Part shown: positions 61,711 to 64,000 of the stretch, piece after piece
Position numbering within the stretch: the first letter of the stretch is position 1
Layout: each line of letters begins with the position of its first letter
Assembly: GCA_023406895.1 (NCBI GenBank)
Contig: JAEXTV010000027.1
Location: 29,212 to 93,211, forward strand
From: Bacillota bacterium
GTDB taxonomy: Bacteria > Bacillota > Clostridia > Christensenellales > SZUA-584
Length of the DNA: 64,000 nucleotides
Direction of reading: 5' to 3'
Notes under the pieces: model-generated
The model's database searches: none
What the model was told of the DNA's origin: nothing
What the model saw: only the letters and a program-made list of their open reading frames with translations
Position numbers and translations under genes: made by a program

Positions 61711-62901
61711 ATGATTTTTGGCATTAAAGAAGTGCGAAACGATCTTGGTGAATTCAGCAGTGACAAATGCAGCGCGTGTAAAAACAGCGAGACATATCAT
61801 TTTTATAAAATCACCCGTTTTCTTGTCGTGTTCTTTTTGAACCTGATTCCGCTCGGATCGCATTACGAGGCCGTCTGCACCGGCTGTCAGGATACGCTGG
61901 CTGTCGATAACCAAACGGGCATTAAAATCGCACGGGAAAATTTCAACAAACGCCGTCTGGCGATAGCTGCGAAAACGGCGTTCAAGTTACTGGCTGCAGC
62001 CGTTGTGATTGCCGCCGCGGTGGTGCTGCCGCTCACCGTCCGTTTTCCGCTCGATGCGCGGCCCGAAACATTGAAAGGCCTGATTGCCGAAACTGAAGAC
62101 GGCTATTACGGAATTCAAGACCGCAATGGCAATGTGCTCGGTATCGTAGAGGTTGCGGGCGGAGATAAAATACTCACCTATTATGATGACGTGAGTGTGC
62201 TTGTGAAAGAGCCGGGCGCGGATGGCAGCTTTAAAATGCATGAATACCGTCAGGAAGCCACGAACGATACGCAGCAGGATGATGTATTCTTGGTACGCAT
62301 TCCCGATAACCCGGGCGTGCTCGAAGACCGGTATGGCATACCTGTGCGTGTGTATCATTACGACAGCGAAAAAGACGCTCTCGGGTATTCCATGGGTGTG
62401 AACGACTTAACCGCCATCACCTACACGGCGGACAAGGTCACGTATCCGTTCCACTATTATTCGAACGATTCAAACGACCCCACGGAGTATGTTTGGGTAT
62501 TGTATCTAAGCGGAAACAGGCATATGACAGCGGTGTTTATACCCGAGCTGCCCACAGGCGAAACCAACGTGTTTGCGGCGCTTTCGGTTAAGGATCTTTC
62601 AGGCGGCCGTACGGTGACCGCAACGCAATACAACTTTAACAACAGTATGATTGTCAAAGCCGGTGAAGCGGGCCTGAGCCATTTGAGCAGCGCACAGGAT
62701 ATTTTAGATTTTCTCGACCAGAACAAGCCGCTGCCTACATCAGTGACGGATTATCAGTATTATGAGGGGACCAAGGTGGTATCCAGCATGACGTATTCGA
62801 TGCCCGATGCAAACGGTAATATGCAAAGCGTGACGCAGCCTTTCAGCGTGACAGAGAAGAACGGTTATTATATCGTGAAGACAGAAGGAACTGCCGAATA
62901 A
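61711..62901 (+). CDS. Zinc-ribbon single-pass membrane protein, unknown function
   Basis: 396 residues from ATG 61711 with GGAGA upstream; longer in-frame starts overlap the promoter. The N-terminus is a zinc-ribbon-like unit with CSACKNSETYHFYKITRF and, 35 residues later, AVCTGCQDTL. A membrane segment follows (about 90-112, LLAAAVVIAAAVVLPL), then a large extracellular part with beta-rich repeats (GYYGIQDRNGNVLGIVEV and FLVRIPDNPGVLEDRY). I do not recognise the outer domain. A terminator follows the gene. Confidence 0.82.
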   Translation: MIFGIKEVRNDLGEFSSDKCSACKNSETYHFYKITRFLVVFFLNLIPLGSHYEAVCTGCQDTLAVDNQTGIKIARENFNKRRLAIAAKTAFKLLAAAVVIAAAVVLPLTVRFPLDARPETLKGLIAETEDGYYGIQDRNGNVLGIVEVAGGDKILTYYDDVSVLVKEPGADGSFKMHEYRQEATNDTQQDDVFLVRIPDNPGVLEDRYGIPVRVYHYDSEKDALGYSMGVNDLTAITYTADKVTYPFHYYSNDSNDPTEYVWVLYLSGNRHMTAVFIPELPTGETNVFAALSVKDLSGGRTVTATQYNFNNSMIVKAGEAGLSHLSSAQDILDFLDQNKPLPTSVTDYQYYEGTKVVSSMTYSMPDANGNMQSVTQPFSVTEKNGYYIVKTEGTAE

Positions 62902-62914
62902 AATACCTTTAAGC

Positions 62915-62955
62915 GATCCCTCGGTCACTTTTCAGCGTCCGGGGGATCTTTCTTT
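62915..62955 (+). terminator. Intrinsic terminator
   Basis: GATCCCTCGG pairs with CCGGGGGATC, followed by TTTCTTT. Confidence 0.65.
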
Positions 62956-63040
62956 ATGACTTTTATCGTTTTAAGACGCGTTCTGGGCGGCGGCACACAC
63001 AGCGTGACGCAGAATGGCGATAACGAGGCAAATAAAGCTT

Positions 63041-63252
63041 CACGCAGCCCCTGTGGCTCCCTCTGGAGGGCGCTGTCGCCGCACGGCGACTGAGGGAGGA
63101 TTTCTGCTGCCTATCAAGCTAGGACAAGAGGTTTTATAACATCCCCTTCGATGAAACTATGGGCGGGAGGCGGCTGATGATGCGTTCGCATTGACAGCGT
63201 GATATTCACACCTCATCCGGTGCTGCAAACCACATCTCCTTATAGGAGATGG
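63041..63252. repeat. Palindromic intergenic repeats, copy 4 and a relative
   Basis: 63045-63096 has the Clostridia-wide pattern GGCTCCCTCTGGAGGG then GTCGCCGCACGGCGAC and GAGGGAGG. 63160-63252 contains CACCTCATCCGGTGC and ATCTCCTTATAGGAGAT, like the copies at 53283 and 60164. Confidence 0.55.
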
Positions 63253-63419
63253 CAGCTTGATGAAAAACCCCTACCTGTCATGCTGAGGAGCGAAGCGACG
63301 TGACTACGAAGTGGAAAGCATACCATGCTAAAACGCTTTAAACATGGGATTTCAGTCCACTTCGTAGTCGATCGCTTACGCTCGCTCGAAATGACATTTG
63401 CTACTTTGTCAGCAGCCTG
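63253..63419. repeat. MITE-like palindrome of 167 bp
   Basis: Bounded by CAG and CTG, with CCACTTCGTAGTC and GACTACGAAGTGG as large internal inverted arms and GTCATGCTGAGGAGCGAAGC on one side. It shares ordered blocks with 4429-4590. No coding potential. Confidence 0.6.
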
Positions 63420-63528
63420 ACATCTTCTTTATGGAGAAAACATCTTAAGCAAAAGTCATCTGAAATTTACTAGAGTTCCCTGCTAAGCGAAAACCTTTTT
63501 GGACGGCGTCACTGGGTATTCTTTATAC

Positions 63529-63557
63529 AAAAACCCGGCGGGATAACCGCCGGGCTG
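63529..63557 (-). terminator. Terminator of the encapsulin gene
   Basis: CCCGGCGG and CCGCCGGG form a perfect stem around TTAT; TTTTTG follows on the minus strand, then the motif TGTATAAAGAATACC (63529-63515). Confidence 0.85.
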
Positions 63558-63580
63558 TCATTCTTCTATTCATGCATGAA

Positions 63581-64000
63581 TCAGTCGAACACGACAATCG
63601 CGTCGCTGCGTTTGATTCTCGGCATCACCGTTTCAATCACGCGAATCACATGGTTGAGGTCTTTAAGCTCCAGGTAAGAAGCCGCAAAATCCTGCCCGAC
63701 CACAAGATCAATGTATTGGGGTTCCGCGCAAACGAGCACGGCCTTGTCCTGACCGAGCACGGGCGTTCGGTACAGATGCCCGTCAACAAGTGCGCTCACG
63801 CGGTCAATTTCCATGCGGCCTGTTCCGGGTTGTATGCGCTGCAGCTGCGTATACAGGTTAGGGCTCATAATCAGCGCCGTTCTGCCCCATACGCCCTTCT
63901 CCACAAGTGTCTCAATCCCCTTGGCCACATCCGTAAACGGGTTCTCGCCCGTTTTCCAATCCGACCGTTTGATACGCGACGAGCCTTTCACCGTGAACAG
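63581..64000 (-). CDS. Encapsulin shell protein, C-terminal part (cut by window edge)
   Basis: About 139 residues up to the window end; the frame continues beyond base 64000, and the GTG at 63991 is internal. The sequence matches the second half of family 1 encapsulins (linocin M18-like, HK97 fold): NPFTDVAKGIETL, an ALIMSPNLYTQLQR helix, RTPVLGQDKAVLV, IDLVVGQDFAASYL, then LNHVIRVIETVMPRIKR at the C-terminus. Such proteins self-assemble into protein nanocompartments that enclose ferritin-like, peroxidase or other cargo. The cargo gene, if adjacent, would lie outside the window; none is seen downstream. A terminator follows at 63529. Confidence 0.9.
   Translation of the reverse strand: MFTVKGSSRIKRSDWKTGENPFTDVAKGIETLVEKGVWGRTALIMSPNLYTQLQRIQPGTGRMEIDRVSALVDGHLYRTPVLGQDKAVLVCAEPQYIDLVVGQDFAASYLELKDLNHVIRVIETVMPRIKRSDAIVVFD

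Overview
The window reads as chromosomal DNA of an anaerobic, Gram-positive-type bacterium of the class Clostridia (Bacillota), probably uncultured. The support is AGGAGG-type ribosome binding sites, lipoproteins with a lipobox and no outer-membrane genes, type III glutamine synthetase, MutS2, a VanY-type carboxypeptidase, an L,D-transpeptidase, a dockerin-bearing NlpC/P60 protein and a tryptophanase-like lyase. I see no rRNA, CRISPR array, prophage or complete insertion sequence. One tRNA-Ser(GCU) is present. Intergenic spaces are rich in short palindromic repeat elements.

Layout. 1-338: 5' end of aroE, running off the left edge. 784-4372: an envelope-stress unit (response regulator, sensor kinase, HtrA protease) with a candidate PhoP/OmpR-type operator in front of htrA. 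4803-7570: mutS2 and a DUF523 gene. 7677-17201: small metabolic, regulatory and envelope genes, including two unrelated proteins that share an oxaloacetate-decarboxylase-beta-like peptide. 17399-20741: a Spo0A-type receiver domain and a large soluble PAS/GAF kinase, tail to tail. 21588-25208: a three-subunit molybdenum hydroxylase.

25592-32017 is the most coherent system: polyprenyl diphosphate synthase, a type II NADH dehydrogenase with a C-terminal membrane domain, and a UbiA-type quinone prenyltransferase, divergent from a two-repeat lipoprotein and an ApbE flavin transferase. This matches the gene content of the flavin-based extracellular electron transfer locus of Listeria (dmkB, ndh2, dmkA, pplA, fmnB). 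The lipoprotein here carries a divergent candidate flavinylation motif. Next to it, 32610-48077 encodes a 5155-residue membrane-anchored surface protein with about 38 tandem cadherin/Ig-like repeats, a quarter of the window.

48620-64000: a dockerin/NlpC cell-wall protein, a tryptophanase-family lyase that has lost a normally conserved PLP-contacting arginine, tRNA-Ser, a Cys-rich protein, glnN with a leader attenuator, an unknown membrane protein, a VOC protein divergent from an XRE regulator, an L,D-transpeptidase, a binding-protein-like lipoprotein, a zinc-ribbon membrane protein, and the C-terminal part of an encapsulin shell gene cut by the right edge.

All calls come from reading the sequence; no database search was run.
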